The notes beneath the pieces were generated by a model. The model searched no databases and was not told where the DNA came from. It saw only the letters and a list, made by a program, of their open reading frames with translations. This document shows positions 13,001 through 24,144 of a DNA stretch of 64,000 bases, one piece after another; position 1 is the first letter of the stretch; every line of letters starts with the position of its first letter. This DNA is from Pycnopodia helianthoides (Eukaryota > Echinodermata > Asteroidea > Forcipulatida > Asteriidae). The DNA is taken from assembly GCA_032158295.1 (NCBI GenBank), contig CM063245.1, forward strand, positions 25,477,726 through 25,541,725. The letters are read 5' to 3'. Made by a program: the position numbers and the translations under genes.

Positions 13001-16000
13001 AAATACCACAGGAGACTGTGGAGGCCAAGTCCACAGTACACAATACTTGGGGTTTCTACATAATACCAGCTGTACAAACAGAAGAAACCCTTGCACCCAA
13101 TGCTAGCCTAGAAGGTAGCCAATACCAGCCTAAAAGGTAACCAGCCTAAAAGATAGCCAATGCAAGCCTAAAAGGTATCCAATGCTGTCCAAGAAGGCAT
13201 GGTATTTTGTGGAAGTCTGTGGTACCTGTGTATAAGAGTTTTAATGGATCTATGTTTTGTATTGATGGCTCACCATCACTACATGCATAACACTTTCCAT
13301 ATAAATTTAATTTTATTATTATCCTATTTAAAGTTTATTTACAATGTTTACATATATTTTTTTTCAAACAGGGACCAATTTCCACATGCTACAATCCCAA
13401 CACTTGAAGAAGCGACAGTGGAGTGCCTTAGCCTTGGACTCAAGATCTTTTTTGATGTGAAAGATTGGTCAGATGAGGTGAGTGGATAAAAACTTGAGAA
13501 ATACGAAAAGGAAACAGAGTTTTATTTTGTAAAAATTCATGTATAGTGACAGGTCTTGGCTGTAAGCTCTGTTATTCTTGTGGCGATTTTTTTCTTGAAA
13601 CACTTCTCAGCAATTCACAGGAGTGGAATTATTGTCCTCTTTCAATAGCTTATTTTTCAAGACCCCTCAGCCCAATAGGCTGAAGGGGTATATACTGTGC
13701 AAGTCTTGTGAGTATTTGAACATTGGGGGTTATTTTGGGGGTGAAAATGTAAAAAGTCTAGGTCACGGTGGTGAGTTCAGGTCAACAGACCCAAATGTCA
13801 AAGGTGATATTTTTGGGTAGCTAGAATGCATTCAGGGCTGAGGCTGAGGGGGTTTCAACAGCATCGCTGGTTTTTTAATTCTATATGGAATGTAAAAAGT
13901 TGTCTAGAAATAAAACTATTTTTGTTGGAATAGAACTTCATCCCAGCCATGGCTTACTCTCACTCTGCACTGAGTCTTGGTGCAGTTTAAGACTGGATTG
14001 CTCAACGTGGCATTCTAAAACAAAGTCCAGACTCTACTGTAAATATTTTCACTGTAGTTTTCTCTGCACCTACACTTTGTGAATATGTGAAGTCTGCACT
14101 GGTCCACACATCTACACACCATAGGTACTTAACCATAGGTACTTAACCATAATTGCTTCGTAAAAAGTTGGGAAGGTAGTGCATTCTGCTCTACCAGCCA
14201 GGCTCCCAGTGGATGATACCCATGCCTACATCCTTACAGACTGTGAAGGGGGGTAACCCTGTTTCAGCCCCAGGAGTAGGTGGCAACGTGCCTCTGGTGT
14301 CAGTTGAGTTGGGTCAACAGCCCAAATCAGTTAAGTGTAGCCCTCACCTTGAGTGGCCGTTCGGCCTTGTGAGTTAGGCAATATCTCATAAAAAAAAAAA
14401 TTTTTTAAACCAAGCAAATTGCTGAGCTATCCGATTGGCAGCATTATCAATTAGCAACGTAGAAGTAGAAGTACTAATTACAGGGTATACCGGCTTGTTT
14501 ATAAATTGGGTACTTGTTCTCTTTTAGATGGTGAATACTTTAGTTGACCTCTACAGAAGACATCCTGCCTTATATGAGCGTGCAATGGTCTGCTCTTTCT
14601 TCCCGCCAACAATATATAAGGTAATTGATGTTAAATTTGCATCGAGGATATAGAATAGTATTTGGTTTCACACATACACTGATATTTTAGCAACGGGTAG
14701 CGCAACAAGTTGCGGTATCCATTGCTAAAATATAGCAAGCTTCCAAGCAATCTCCGTGGTCTAGCGGTAAGGTATCTGCTCTAGAATGGCAAAGGTCGTG
14801 GGTTCGAATCCCACCTGAGTAATATGCATGTGGAATTTTTTTCACAGGACCCAGGAAGGTACTGAGTATACAGTGCTTTATGCACATGGGTAAAACCAAA
14901 TAATATAATGTACAAGGTGTATTAACTCAGGACTACAAATACAAAAATAAGTTTTATAAACTTAACTAAATTAAATGGAGATTAGCAGTTTGCAAAGATT
15001 GGTGTTGTGTCTATCCCCTTCAAAACCCTACAAAACCATATTCTTTAACAATAGTTACGGTGTCCACTTATTTAATATAATTATTAAAGAAAGGTAATCC
15101 CTTTTTTTTATAGTTTCGACTTGAAGATGGGGGCAAAACATTAGCTGCAACAAATTAACTTCATTTCTTTTTCTTTTTACTTTTATTTTGGGGTACCTGA
15201 CTGAAAAGTGGACACCGCGTAACTTATGTTAAATTTACACATCAATCTAGAAAAAAACACTGCATGATGGAATTTCTACTTGCCACATTATCTTTCCATT
15301 GCTATTTTTCAGTAGAAGGTAGTCCATTCTTATGAATTCTGAGTAAATTAGAACCTTCCCTCGACACTTATTTTTTTCCCCCTCTGTCCCACTTTTGTTT
15401 GCCAGTATTGTGTCGTTACACATATGTATCCGCCATTGTCTATCATTCCATCAGTCATACTTACAGAAAATTAACCTTTCATCATTCAGTTTTTATTTGT
15501 ATTTGTCTAAACAGCTACGTCGGAAAGACAATGCAATCCTGACAGGTCTTACAAGCTCCCACAACGTGGTAGAGAGTAATCTAACGAACAAAACGGATGC
15601 ATTCTGGAAACACTGTTTGGCTGCCGCAGGGGATTTTGTTCTGATGTGGAGCCATGAAGCCTGGCTGTGGTTGCTGTGTGGTAATGCGGCCGTTCTGCTC
15701 AATAAAAGATCAGTGCACCAGTAAGTAGTCTTGTAGCCCTTGTCCAAATTAAAATTAAAAAATATTTTTAAAAATGGTCTATTTCAATTAGAGGTGGCCA
15801 TAAGAAATATGTTTTCTCTCAAAATTGGGCATTATAAAGATAACTCCACATTTGCTTAAAATATGAATGGGTTGGAGAGAAAAAACAGGGAGTCTCCTGA
15901 CGATGACTAGAGCAAGCTAGTTGAAATGTTGAGACCAAAAAGAACTCACTCCGCGGCAGTGCAGTTAATTACGAGATTTCCCCCCGATCCACAAAGCTAA

Positions 16001-17236
16001 AGTAGTAGTCCAGGCCGATTTCCTAGCTCCCGCCCAGGTAGTAGTTAATAAGCAGGACAGTTCTTTCCAGAACTGAGAAGTCTCCCGAATTCCGAAAATC
16101 TACTCCGCGGCAGTAGAATAAATAGCAAGACAAGTTCTCTAAAGAACAAAATCTACACAGCAAAGTATATATTTATACACATGGTGTTACTGCAAACCGA
16201 ATATATATTGATACCTCACCATGCAATGCCTCAAAACCCATATAGGGAAAAGGTTAGCCTTGATTTTCATTGAAGTATTATACAGGATTGGTAGAGCTGA
16301 CAAAATAGTCACAGACAGTGGTTATGTTTTGTGTGATCAACAATATACATAAAAGAACAAACCTGTGAAAGTTTGGGCTTAATCTGTTGTGTGAGTCGGG
16401 CAGAAAACAGTGACGAACCATGCACAATTTTCAGCATGTAAATACATTGTCCTTAATTTTGGTTGTGTTGCATTTTTGTTTAGGTTTTCAGATACAGCTT
16501 TCTCGAATATGACTTCATTTCAGAGGGAAATATTTCATAGAAAAAATGGTCCTAGTATGAACTTCATAATCAGTGAGCTTTCAGACTGAAATTAAACAAT
16601 GATGTTTTTTATCCTTACCAATCCTGTATATTACCTAGTAATTAAGATAAGATAAATTAATAGTTTGGGGTTGAACAAAGAAAAATTGACTAGAGCGGGA
16701 TTTGAACCAACGACCTCCGGATTAACGTACCGGCGCTCTGCCAACTGAGCTATCTAGCCCTATTTTGTCAATATCTTTGTTCGGGGGTGATCCCGTGGCT
16801 GCCGCTTCCCAGGTTGAATCGTAAACTTGGGTGTGATCCCTGGCTACACGGCAGTTAACGGTTGCATGGCTTCTGACTGGCACCCCCGAACAAAGATATT
16901 GACAAAATAGGGAGACCGCCAACATAGGGTAGAGCGCCGGTACGTTAATCTGGAGGTTGTTGGTTCAAATCCCGCTCTAGTCAATTTTTCTTTGTTCAAC
17001 CCCAAACTGTTTGAAATTTACCCAGTCAGTTTCCCTTGTGGGTCATTACTTGACAAGATAAATTAATACATGAAAATCTGTACTTTTTCTTCAACAGAGC
17101 AAAAGTGGATTATTGGAATCAGCGAGGTATCCAGACAGTGGTATGGACTGTTAATGATCCAGTAGAGAAAGAATACTTCCATAAATCTCTAGAATGTGGA
17201 GTCATTTCTGACAGTGTGCTAGCTACAAAAACGTAA
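10053..17236 (+). CDS. GDE1: Glycerophosphodiester phosphodiesterase 1 (GDE1/MIR16 type)
   Basis: Six coding exons (10053-10352, 11881-12056, 13372-13477, 14528-14620, 15515-15720, 17098-17236) join in frame to 339 residues; human GDE1 has 331. The ATG at 10053 has A at -3 and G at +4. Residues 3-60 are two hydrophobic segments that anchor the protein. AHRGG (82-86) and PENT (91-94) start the GDPD TIM barrel. E110, D112 and H125 (EMDIEMTKDGIPV, LHDD) supply metal ligands and the second histidine. The motifs IPTLEEA, FFDVK, CSFFPP and VVWTVN follow in family order. A third hydrophobic segment (LMWSHEAWLWLLCG) matches the vertebrate protein. The enzyme hydrolyses glycerophosphodiesters, in vertebrates including N-acyl ethanolamine and lysophospholipid precursors, at internal membranes. 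Introns carry many mobile elements. Confidence 0.95.
10985..11684. mobile_element. Composite fold-back element (parts X and Y) in GDE1 intron 1
   Basis: Part X (10985-11129) is a palindrome: acaaatataacatgg...ccatgttatatttgt around gtcgatatt..gctcccc. Part Y (11132-11684) has inverted termini actatacctcatacatattca. The same two parts occur together, in reverse order and orientation, at 50630-51151, so they probably move as a unit. Confidence 0.7.
13085..13195 (+). repeat. Short tandem repeat in GDE1 intron 2
   Basis: About five imperfect copies of a 20-24-bp unit containing agcctaaaaggta(a/t)cca. Confidence 0.7.
14165..14400 (+). mobile_element. SINE, family E
   Basis: Shares a long stretch with the reverse copy at 48015-48325 (ggaaggtagtgcattctgct, the gtaaccctgtttcagcc segment, the ggccgttcggccttgtgag end) and ends in an A run. 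Confidence 0.7.
14627..14910 (+). mobile_element. tRNA-derived SINE, family A
   Basis: Holds RNA polymerase III A-box-like tggtctagcggtaagg and B-box ggttcgaatcc in tRNA spacing (about 14757-14822). The sequence ttaaatttgcatcgagg at its edge recurs in the other family A copies. It begins only seven bases after the donor of GDE1 exon 4. Confidence 0.8.
15890..16180 (+). mobile_element. Penelope-like element remnant with hammerhead-like core
   Basis: Contains a CTGACGA-stem-GAAA motif (15897-15926), followed by repeated tactccgcggcagt segments and an aguucu..agaac hairpin. This is the terminal-repeat style of Penelope-like retroelements. No RT remains here. Element class is inferred. Confidence 0.45.
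16279..16630. mobile_element. MITE with tatacaggattggta inverted termini
   Basis: Left terminus tatacaggattggta, right terminus accaatcctgtata. The interior shares aacaaacctgtgaaagttt with the TTAA MITE families. Confidence 0.75.
16663..17054. mobile_element. Fold-back tRNA-derived SINE, family B, with 14-bp target duplication
   Basis: Two inverted tRNA-like heads (reverse at about 16690-16760, forward at about 16925-16985) flank a central spacer. The whole is bounded by the perfect direct repeat aagataaattaata (16649-16662 and 17055-17068). It sits 44 bases before GDE1 exon 6. Confidence 0.85.
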
Positions 17237-17640
17237 AGAAAATGTCACGTACAAAAAAAATGAACCAAACAATCATACTTAAGATTTAGAATTTTTCAAT
17301 GAAATAATTTCACCAACTGCCTCTGCAATGCAATAAAAAGAAGCAAAGTAAAATTTCTCAAAAAAATACCGTGGATTCTAATTTAATTTTATATTTCGCA
17401 GGAGATTAGTGTGTAACAATTTACAATGATATTAATTTTGGTTTGTCCACACTCACTCAAAACAAGCCCACCATTACTCATCACAATATATTAGCTTTGT
17501 TCAATGTTGTTTGGGAACAAGGTAGTATAACCTTGTACCTTGAGAACATTGCTGATGTGTCAGGACCTTAATTCAACGATTTAACCTCCGTGTTAGAATG
17601 CTGGGTTTTATTTAATGTGTGCTGACAACTATGTCTGACA

Positions 17641-17646
17641 AATAAA
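17641..17646 (+). terminator. AATAAA, possible GDE1 poly(A) signal
   Basis: AATAAA 400 bp after the stop; an earlier one lies at 17332-17337. Confidence 0.5.
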
Positions 17647-17759
17647 ATGCGACAATTGTATTTATTTCATTGTACAAGATGATGAGCTATGCACCAATTT
17701 AGGTTTTCAGGCATAGCCTCGAAGTTTAACAACTCTCGTTTATGTAATTAGTTACTAAA

Positions 17760-18230
17760 ATCTTAAAGCACCAAGACAACATTGGTAATTGTCATAGACC
17801 ATATCCACATTTTGTGTGACCCAACATATTACGTGAAATAACAAACCTGTGAAAGTTTAAACTCAATCAGTCATCAGAGTCACAAGAAAATAGTGAAAAA
17901 TCCTGTGATATATTTTCACTGTTTTCAAACATCAAGTTTTGTTCTGGCGCAATCAAAACTGATTGTTTTACTGATTTCTCAAAAACTAGTAGCATTTTGA
18001 GTAATGGTCGACACACTACGAGGGCAGTATTTGGTTGGGTAAATCTGTTTAACACCGAAACCAAACAAGGCTCTACATTTAGTGTCCACCATATCTCAAA
18101 AAGGCTAATCGCATTTCAGGCACAATTATTTAAAAGGAAGTCTCCACCATGACCGTCTTTATAGCATTGAAGTTATCGTGTAAATCTGTGAACATTTATA
18201 TTCTCAATCTTACCAATGTTGAGCACACAC
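17760..18230. mobile_element. Decayed TTAA-family MITE
   Basis: Starts ttaaagcaccaagacaacat and carries the family phrases ttggtaattgtcatagacc and aacaaacctgtgaaagttt; the right end (ttaccaatgttgagcacac) is diverged. Confidence 0.5.
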
Positions 18231-18582
18231 CCTTTTATGCATAGATGAGAAAATAGTGATGATGTCATGGTAATGTCATCAGGTGTCAAATTTCTCTAGA
18301 ATTCAAGCATATGATATCCAAGGAGCCACTGGCTCATATGATTTGACCTTACCCTGTGTTGATGTAACGCAATATTTGTAAGTATAGCGGTGACCTTATT
18401 TGACCTTGGTTCTTGCAAGTAAGTAAAGTTTGGTTTATTTTCTTACGTGTGGTTCTGCCATTTTTTTTTGTCCATAAAGCCATACAGCCATAAAATAATA
18501 CAATAACAATAACTACGAGATCAGCCAGGAACATCAAAAGCAAATAAATGCTTGTGTTCTGTAGACCTGCTGCCCCATATCT

Positions 18583-18998
18583 AATAATAATAATAATATT
18601 TTACATTTGTACCGTGCTTAATACTACGTTTCTAAGCCCTACAGTATTAATCCTGGAAGGTATGTGGAGCTACGTTTTGAAGTATGAGACCTTTTTCCTT
18701 TACATAGCACCATGTAATGGTTTACACGGTGCTGTGGTGCAATATGCAGCCAATCAAACCAGGAACACTGGGGCGAACCCCTTCTCTTTACGGTAAGTGC
18801 ACTGGGTTCTTTTACGTGCATTACACAACCCACGGGACCAATGGCTTTACGTCCCACCCAAAGGACGCAGCAATAATGGTTAAGTGTCTTGCTTAAGGAC
18901 ACAAGTGTCTTGACCGGGACTCGAACCCACACTCTGCTGATCAGAAACACCAGAGCTTGAGTCCAGTGTTCACATCCGCTCGGCTACGACACGCCACT
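18583..18998 (-). mobile_element. tRNA-derived SINE, family C
   Basis: The right end is a reverse tRNA-like head (B-box complement gggactcgaaccc, then gtccagtgttc and tccgctcggctacgacacgcc). The body has agcaccatgtaatggtt and ttacgtcccaccc, and an AAT-rich tail lies at the left. It resembles 44966-45394 closely. Confidence 0.8.
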
Positions 18999-19035
18999 TG
19001 AAAGCTGATAAAAAAAATATGTATGTGTCATATAT

Positions 19036-19235
19036 CAGGGGATCAGGTTGGCCAAGTGGTTTCTTTCCCTGCCTTTGACCTCTGTAGACCCTGGTTCGAA
19101 TCCCGCCTCAGACCGGAGCCTTGCATATGGTTGGGTTTTCAGTCCCTTCCTGATTTCCCATTGGAGTTTTTTCCTCCCACATCTAAAACTGAACATTTCT
19201 TGTTTCCTATTCATCCTGTTATAGTGCTATTTGTG
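19036..19235 (+). mobile_element. tRNA-derived SINE, family D
   Basis: A-box-like ggccaagtggtttc and B-box ggttcgaatcc, then a body shared with 39118-39400 (ggagccttg.atatgg, cctcccacatctaaaactga). Confidence 0.8.
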
Positions 19236-19275
19236 CTGTTGGATGTGCAATCAAATACATAAATATATCAAACTA

Positions 19276-19640
19276 GTCGTCAGAGGCATAAACAAGCACA
19301 AACGAAAACATCCGTTTAAGCAAAAAAGAGAAGCAAAGAATAATGGGAAGGTATCCAGAAAAAAGAGGGAAAATTACAGTCAATCAAAGTTATTAGTTTA
19401 CAACGGTGGGTTGGCTAACAACCAATCAGAATAAAGTAGTGAGGACAAAAGGATGGTCAGTGAAAGGGTGGATTATTATACAACTAAAATTTTCCCTCCT
19501 TTTTCTGGATACCATCCCATTGTTCTTTGCCTCTCTTTTTTGCTATAAATGGATATGTTTTCGTTTGTGCTTGTTTATGCCTCTGACGAAGGTCTGGTTT
19601 GGATCGAAAGCTAAGGCCATCTACCCTACAAGTTTTATAT
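19276..19640. mobile_element. Inverted-repeat element with CTGACGA...GAAA motif
   Basis: About 110-bp inverted arms (19281-19395 and 19490-19600; both read cagaggcataaacaagcac from the outside in). The right side continues into CTGACGA-stem-GAAA (19583-19609), repeated in reverse at 49674-49700. Probably a Penelope-like terminal repeat. Confidence 0.5.
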
Positions 19641-19659
19641 ATATACAACTATATAAATT

Positions 19660-21190
19660 TTAATAATGCAAAAACAATCTAGCGTAGTTAAAAAGTGAGA
19701 ATTTTTTTTTAATGAAACATCTCATAACTCAAGTTTCATGAACCTGAACTTTCTTATGTTTGTGATGACACAAACCACTAACGCTTCTAGTTGTTATTGA
19801 TATTTGTTTAAACCGTGCCTTCTTTTTTTTACCATTGTTAAATGTTTAAACATATCAAATAATAATAATAAAGTTTAATGTGTGATTTGATACAACCCTG
19901 TACATAAATTTACCAGAGCTTTGTGGGGCATCATTGGTTTCATTACAATAAGTCAATGATAAGATGTTGATCAGAGGTCCAGTTGCATTGAATACACTAA
20001 GAGTTCAAACTTGCCTGAGTTCTATGGTTGTATTTGCGGTTTTATGGGCAAAGTATTAAGAACTAGCCCTTGACCCCCTACCTTGGGCCTCTTCTAAAAT
20101 CAGTCTAGCTCTTCAAAGTAAAAATAAGATGAAAGTATCGACTGCTTTAAGTGTTGCAATCAAACTGTTCTCCTTGATTTTAATTGAATGTTCCAGGGAC
20201 CACTTAAGTTCATTTTTTAAGCCTCGGGTGTGAAAGCAGTAAACGTGATGCTCCATTGTTAGCATGTGGCCTTAAGAGGATTGAGAACTTCTGAGCTTTA
20301 GTTCAACTTTTTAACCAGCCATGACTACCGCCCTCTGTTGGCGGGTGAAGATGGGATACCATGCCAAAACCAGGCTTTTCAACCAATCAACAGAAAACAA
20401 ACTGTGTTTAAGATAATAAATATGTCTATTTTAAGAAATATATTTTACAATGAGTGATAACTTTTTAAAATGTTGATCTAGAATTTGAAAACCAACTGCC
20501 ATTCTGGCAAAGTGTTGTAGAGCACGGGTGTGAAGTTTAAAATTGTAAAGTTGATATCAGGTAGCACATTTATTGTTATTGTACCAGATACTTTCACATA
20601 AGGCAAAATAAATTTTTAAAAACTTGTTTAGCGTCCTGCCTTTTTGAAAAAAAGTTCAAAAAAAGGAAGGAAGGGGGCCTTTTTTTGTGTGTATTGGTTT
20701 TTATTCCAAATTGGCCGCCCGACACATTTTTCAAGATGGTTGCCAGCTTTCTTTTTTTCTTTTTTTCGGTGTGCTAAAGTCTAAAAATACGATCTTATTT
20801 ATTTTAAAAAAAAATTGTTTTGTCAGAGATTGTTAAAGTTTATCCTCGAAAAAATTAAAAGGGAAGCGGGCGGGAACACTAAACATGTTTTTTATTTTCT
20901 TTGGGCCTTATGCCATTATTTTCCCAGCATTATATTTTAAAAGATGGTTTAAGTCTTCCGCACCTTAAAAAATGATATGTTAATTAATGCGTGATCATTT
21001 GCAAAGTTCAAATAAATTGTTTAAACTGCAACCTTAGACAATGGATTCCATTTATTAAGGGTGTTTTCATATGTAACCAGTGTTGTAGCTAGGCTTGTGT
21101 GGCACCCAGTGGCAAAGGTTAGAGGATGTTGACACTCGCTTGAGGCACTTTGTCTTTGAAAACCTTAGCAATATTTGGAGATGTAAAAGA
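19660..21190. other. Intergenic, no gene seen
   Basis: AT-rich, several stop-filled frames and low-complexity T/A runs (20750-20820). No feature I can support beyond unclassified repeat-like sequence. Confidence 0.5.
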
Positions 21191-21204
21191 CAGTTTGGTC
21201 GGCT

Positions 21205-21325
21205 CAACGCGCCCCTGTGACAGCGCCCAGCCAGAGGGGCTCAATGCGCCCCTATGGCAGTGCCCAGCCAGAGGGGCTCAACGCGCCCCTATGGCAGCAC
21301 CCAGCCAGAGGCACATGCCCCCTTG
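21205..21325 (+). repeat. Three-copy tandem repeat, about 47-bp unit
   Basis: ggctcaa(c/t)gcgcccctatgg and cagccagagg recur three times. The frame through it is a repeat artefact. Confidence 0.8.
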
Positions 21326-21609
21326 CCCTGCCTCCAGCTGCATCACTGTGTAATACAAAGAGATGCACCTGATTCCTGTCCTTCACAATGAACCTAACCT
21401 GTGGACGTGTCAACCTTATTGGATGTGGTGGTTTGGTAAATGGCAAATGATTCCTGTTGGTTTTTGCATGCCACAATGGCTTTAAACTGTCTCCATGCTG
21501 ACATCATTTCAGAAGATGGTAATATTTTCCAGGCTGATTTTTACAGTTTGGTCCCCAATGATGCACTGATGCTTGGAGATTGAAAAACACAATTTTCCCT
21601 TGGAAATCC

Positions 21610-21960
21610 CAAAGCTTAGTGTCACGAAAGGGCTGTATTGTAAGGACTCCATTTCAAAAGCAACAGATTGCTAATTACTGAGAGAGGTTTGCGGTGACAC
21701 CATGTTAAATCTCTTTTGAGTAGTGTTGGTTCTGAAAAGAACCGCTGGTCAACGGTGGTTAACGACTCAACGTTTCGATCAGTATGCTCTGATCGTCTTC
21801 AGGAGGCTACTTGAAAGTTCACTCAATCCCCTTGAAAAGTGGTTATGCTGAATGTCACGAAAGGGCTGTATTGTAAGGAGTCCATTTCAAAATCAACAGA
21901 TGGCTACTTACTGAGAGAGGTTTGCGGTGACACCATGTTAAATCTCTTTTAAATAGGTAC
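21610..21960 (-). mobile_element. Penelope-like remnant: two direct repeats around a hammerhead-like core
   Basis: A direct repeat of about 115 bp (21620-21718 and 21855-21955, cacgaaagggctgtattgta...) flanks a segment whose minus strand reads CTGAAGA, a perfect 7-bp hairpin, GAAA (21802-21773). Repeat-flanked ribozyme motifs are known for Penelope-like elements. Confidence 0.5.
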
Positions 21961-22004
21961 CCCCCCCCCCCCACTATCCCAAGGAATCTCCGCCCCGCAG
22001 GGGT

Positions 22005-22147
22005 CACAGGAACGAAACTTTTAACGCGCCAAAATGCAGCAATGCCTTGGCTAGTCTAGGACTAGGACAAAATGGCGACGCACGCGAGTGCAGACACCAG
22101 AATTGTGCTGTAAATTAGGTGACAAGTTTTGCCCTGATCACCTGAGA
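22005..22147 (+). promoter_or_regulatory. INTS1 promoter/5' UTR with YY1-type site and uORF
   Basis: A local CpG-rich stretch. AAAATGGCGAC (22069-22079) fits the YY1 element seen at many TATA-less housekeeping promoters. The same ATG (22072) opens a 13-codon uORF ending TAA at 22111-22113, which matters if transcription starts upstream of it. Confidence 0.5.
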
Positions 22148-24112
22148 ATGGACCGTAATAAACAACTTGGAAAGAAGTTACCGGGGAGAAGAAGTAAGTG
22201 TCTCGATTTGTATTAGTAAATAGTGCTGAATGGATTGTCAATTGAACCCTTCGAATTCAAGTTTCGAGAAACGAAAGGTCCTCACATAGAATCGCGGGGT
22301 CGTAAGACTAGAGAGGGAGGGAATCTTGGATACATATAAGATGTAATGATGATGGGGGTGGGGGGGTTGTCTCAGAATTGACTAGTTGATGATGTTTGTA
22401 TGTAAGATGGAGAAAATAAAGAACTTTGGAAATGTTTTTTTATGAAAAGACATTTTAAGTCATAGATAAAGTGTAATTTACTTGAATCAAATCGAATTAT
22501 ATTTTTGATGTCTAGTCAATTCTTTTTCAGAACAATAAATTAATCAAAGTCAAACAAAATTTTTGTCAGTGTATGTATTTTCTTTTTCTTTGTTTTTATT
22601 TTTTTCGGTGAAGTAAAGGTGGTTGCAGCTGCTGGTTCACAGTAAATGACAACTTGATTAGAAACCAAGCTTGCCCCTCCTGCATACTGCTTAATTAAAC
22701 ATGTTAAAATAAAACCATGGAGTTTTTGGAGGAAGGACAAAAACTAATATTAAAACATGAATTGTTCCTATACTAGACAACTTTTGTCAAGACAGTTAAG
22801 TTTTTTTGTGTAAGTTAATAAGACATAAATCAGTGTTAAAAAATAAACTGATTCGTAAACAGAGTAGACAAACAGACAAGTTGAAAGCATGCACCAGTTA
22901 TTTTTAGGTTTAAGGTTTTTATTTACCGTCTCCCCCTCCCCCAATATTTTTTACTTCATGTTTCCTCTGAAAGTGTGTTTTTTTCCTCCAACAAAGTGTT
23001 TTTCCCAGACGAATTCTAACCAAATCCTCAGCTCTGGCATAGTCCTGTTGACTTGTACACAAACAGCAAAATTAATTTGATTTTGTGCACAACGTGTATA
23101 TGTGAAAGTGTGATAAATGTGTGGATTTTTCTCTTGTCTAAAACTGTTGTAAAAGACTTTGGACTGTGAGGTTTGTTAATCTTTCTAGATGCAAACCACA
23201 GGCCATAAAACAGCTGATTGGTGTTTAATAAGAGAATAAAAGAGTGGTGACGAAGTCTTGAACGGACGTTTAAAACTGAGAGGTTCGGCTCGGTTCTTTT
23301 ATGGCATGGCCATGACCTTGCAAAGATTTAAATGGCTGTTACAGACCAAGACACTACTCCTTTATTTCAATTCTTAAATTGAGGGAATAAATGAGTGGCG
23401 ACGAGGTCTCAACCAGCCGTTTAAAACTGGCAGGGTTGTGGCTGTGCGGCGAGGTCCTTTATCCGAAAGCCACGACCCTGCAAGGTTTTAAACGACCGTT
23501 TAAAACCGAGTCACTACTCTTTTATTCCCATTCATAAATGCCCTTTTTGTTAAAAAGCGTAATATTGTTGGAAAACCTGTACAACTTTTCTGTTAAATTC
23601 CTGTCACTTCCTCGGACCCGGATATGCGAAGGAGTCAATATGCTTGCCACACGCAACGATTGTGCGTACGCGCGTGTATTAAAACTAACAGATTTTAGAT
23701 TGAATAACAGTATATCAGTGTTCTCCAACTCTGAAAATTAAAGGTTGGTTCTTGGGGGCGGGAACCAATGGGAGCGCAAGCGCAAAGTCCTTACGGCATG
23801 GGGTCCGGGGTACGCTTAAGGGCCCCGGTAAAATGTTTGACTCTACATGCTCTGTAATGCATTCTGAGATGATTCCTAATGGCAACTTCTGTTTTCTAAA
23901 TAAATTTTTTTAAACATTGTAAGGAATTTTTTTTTTTTGGTTCACTTTTGCGCTTATAAAATTGATGTTGTACTAAAAAATGAGGCACTACTTACCGCTG
24001 GAGCAGTAACAGGTTTTGTCTTAAACAACATTAACTTGTTTTTTTCACTCGCCGGCCGGACGAATCAACCAAAATTTTGGGTCGACTAGCCCACATGCAA
24101 CAATTTTGGAAA

Positions 24113-24144
<32 letters not shown>

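Noticed and set aside
14755..14825. Apparent tRNA gene
   Set aside because: A- and B-boxes are present, but the anticodon arm and acceptor stem do not fit a functional tRNA and the sequence continues into a repeated SINE body.
16690..16985. Pair of divergent tRNA genes
   Set aside because: Both are heads of the family B SINE in a fold-back element with a target duplication.
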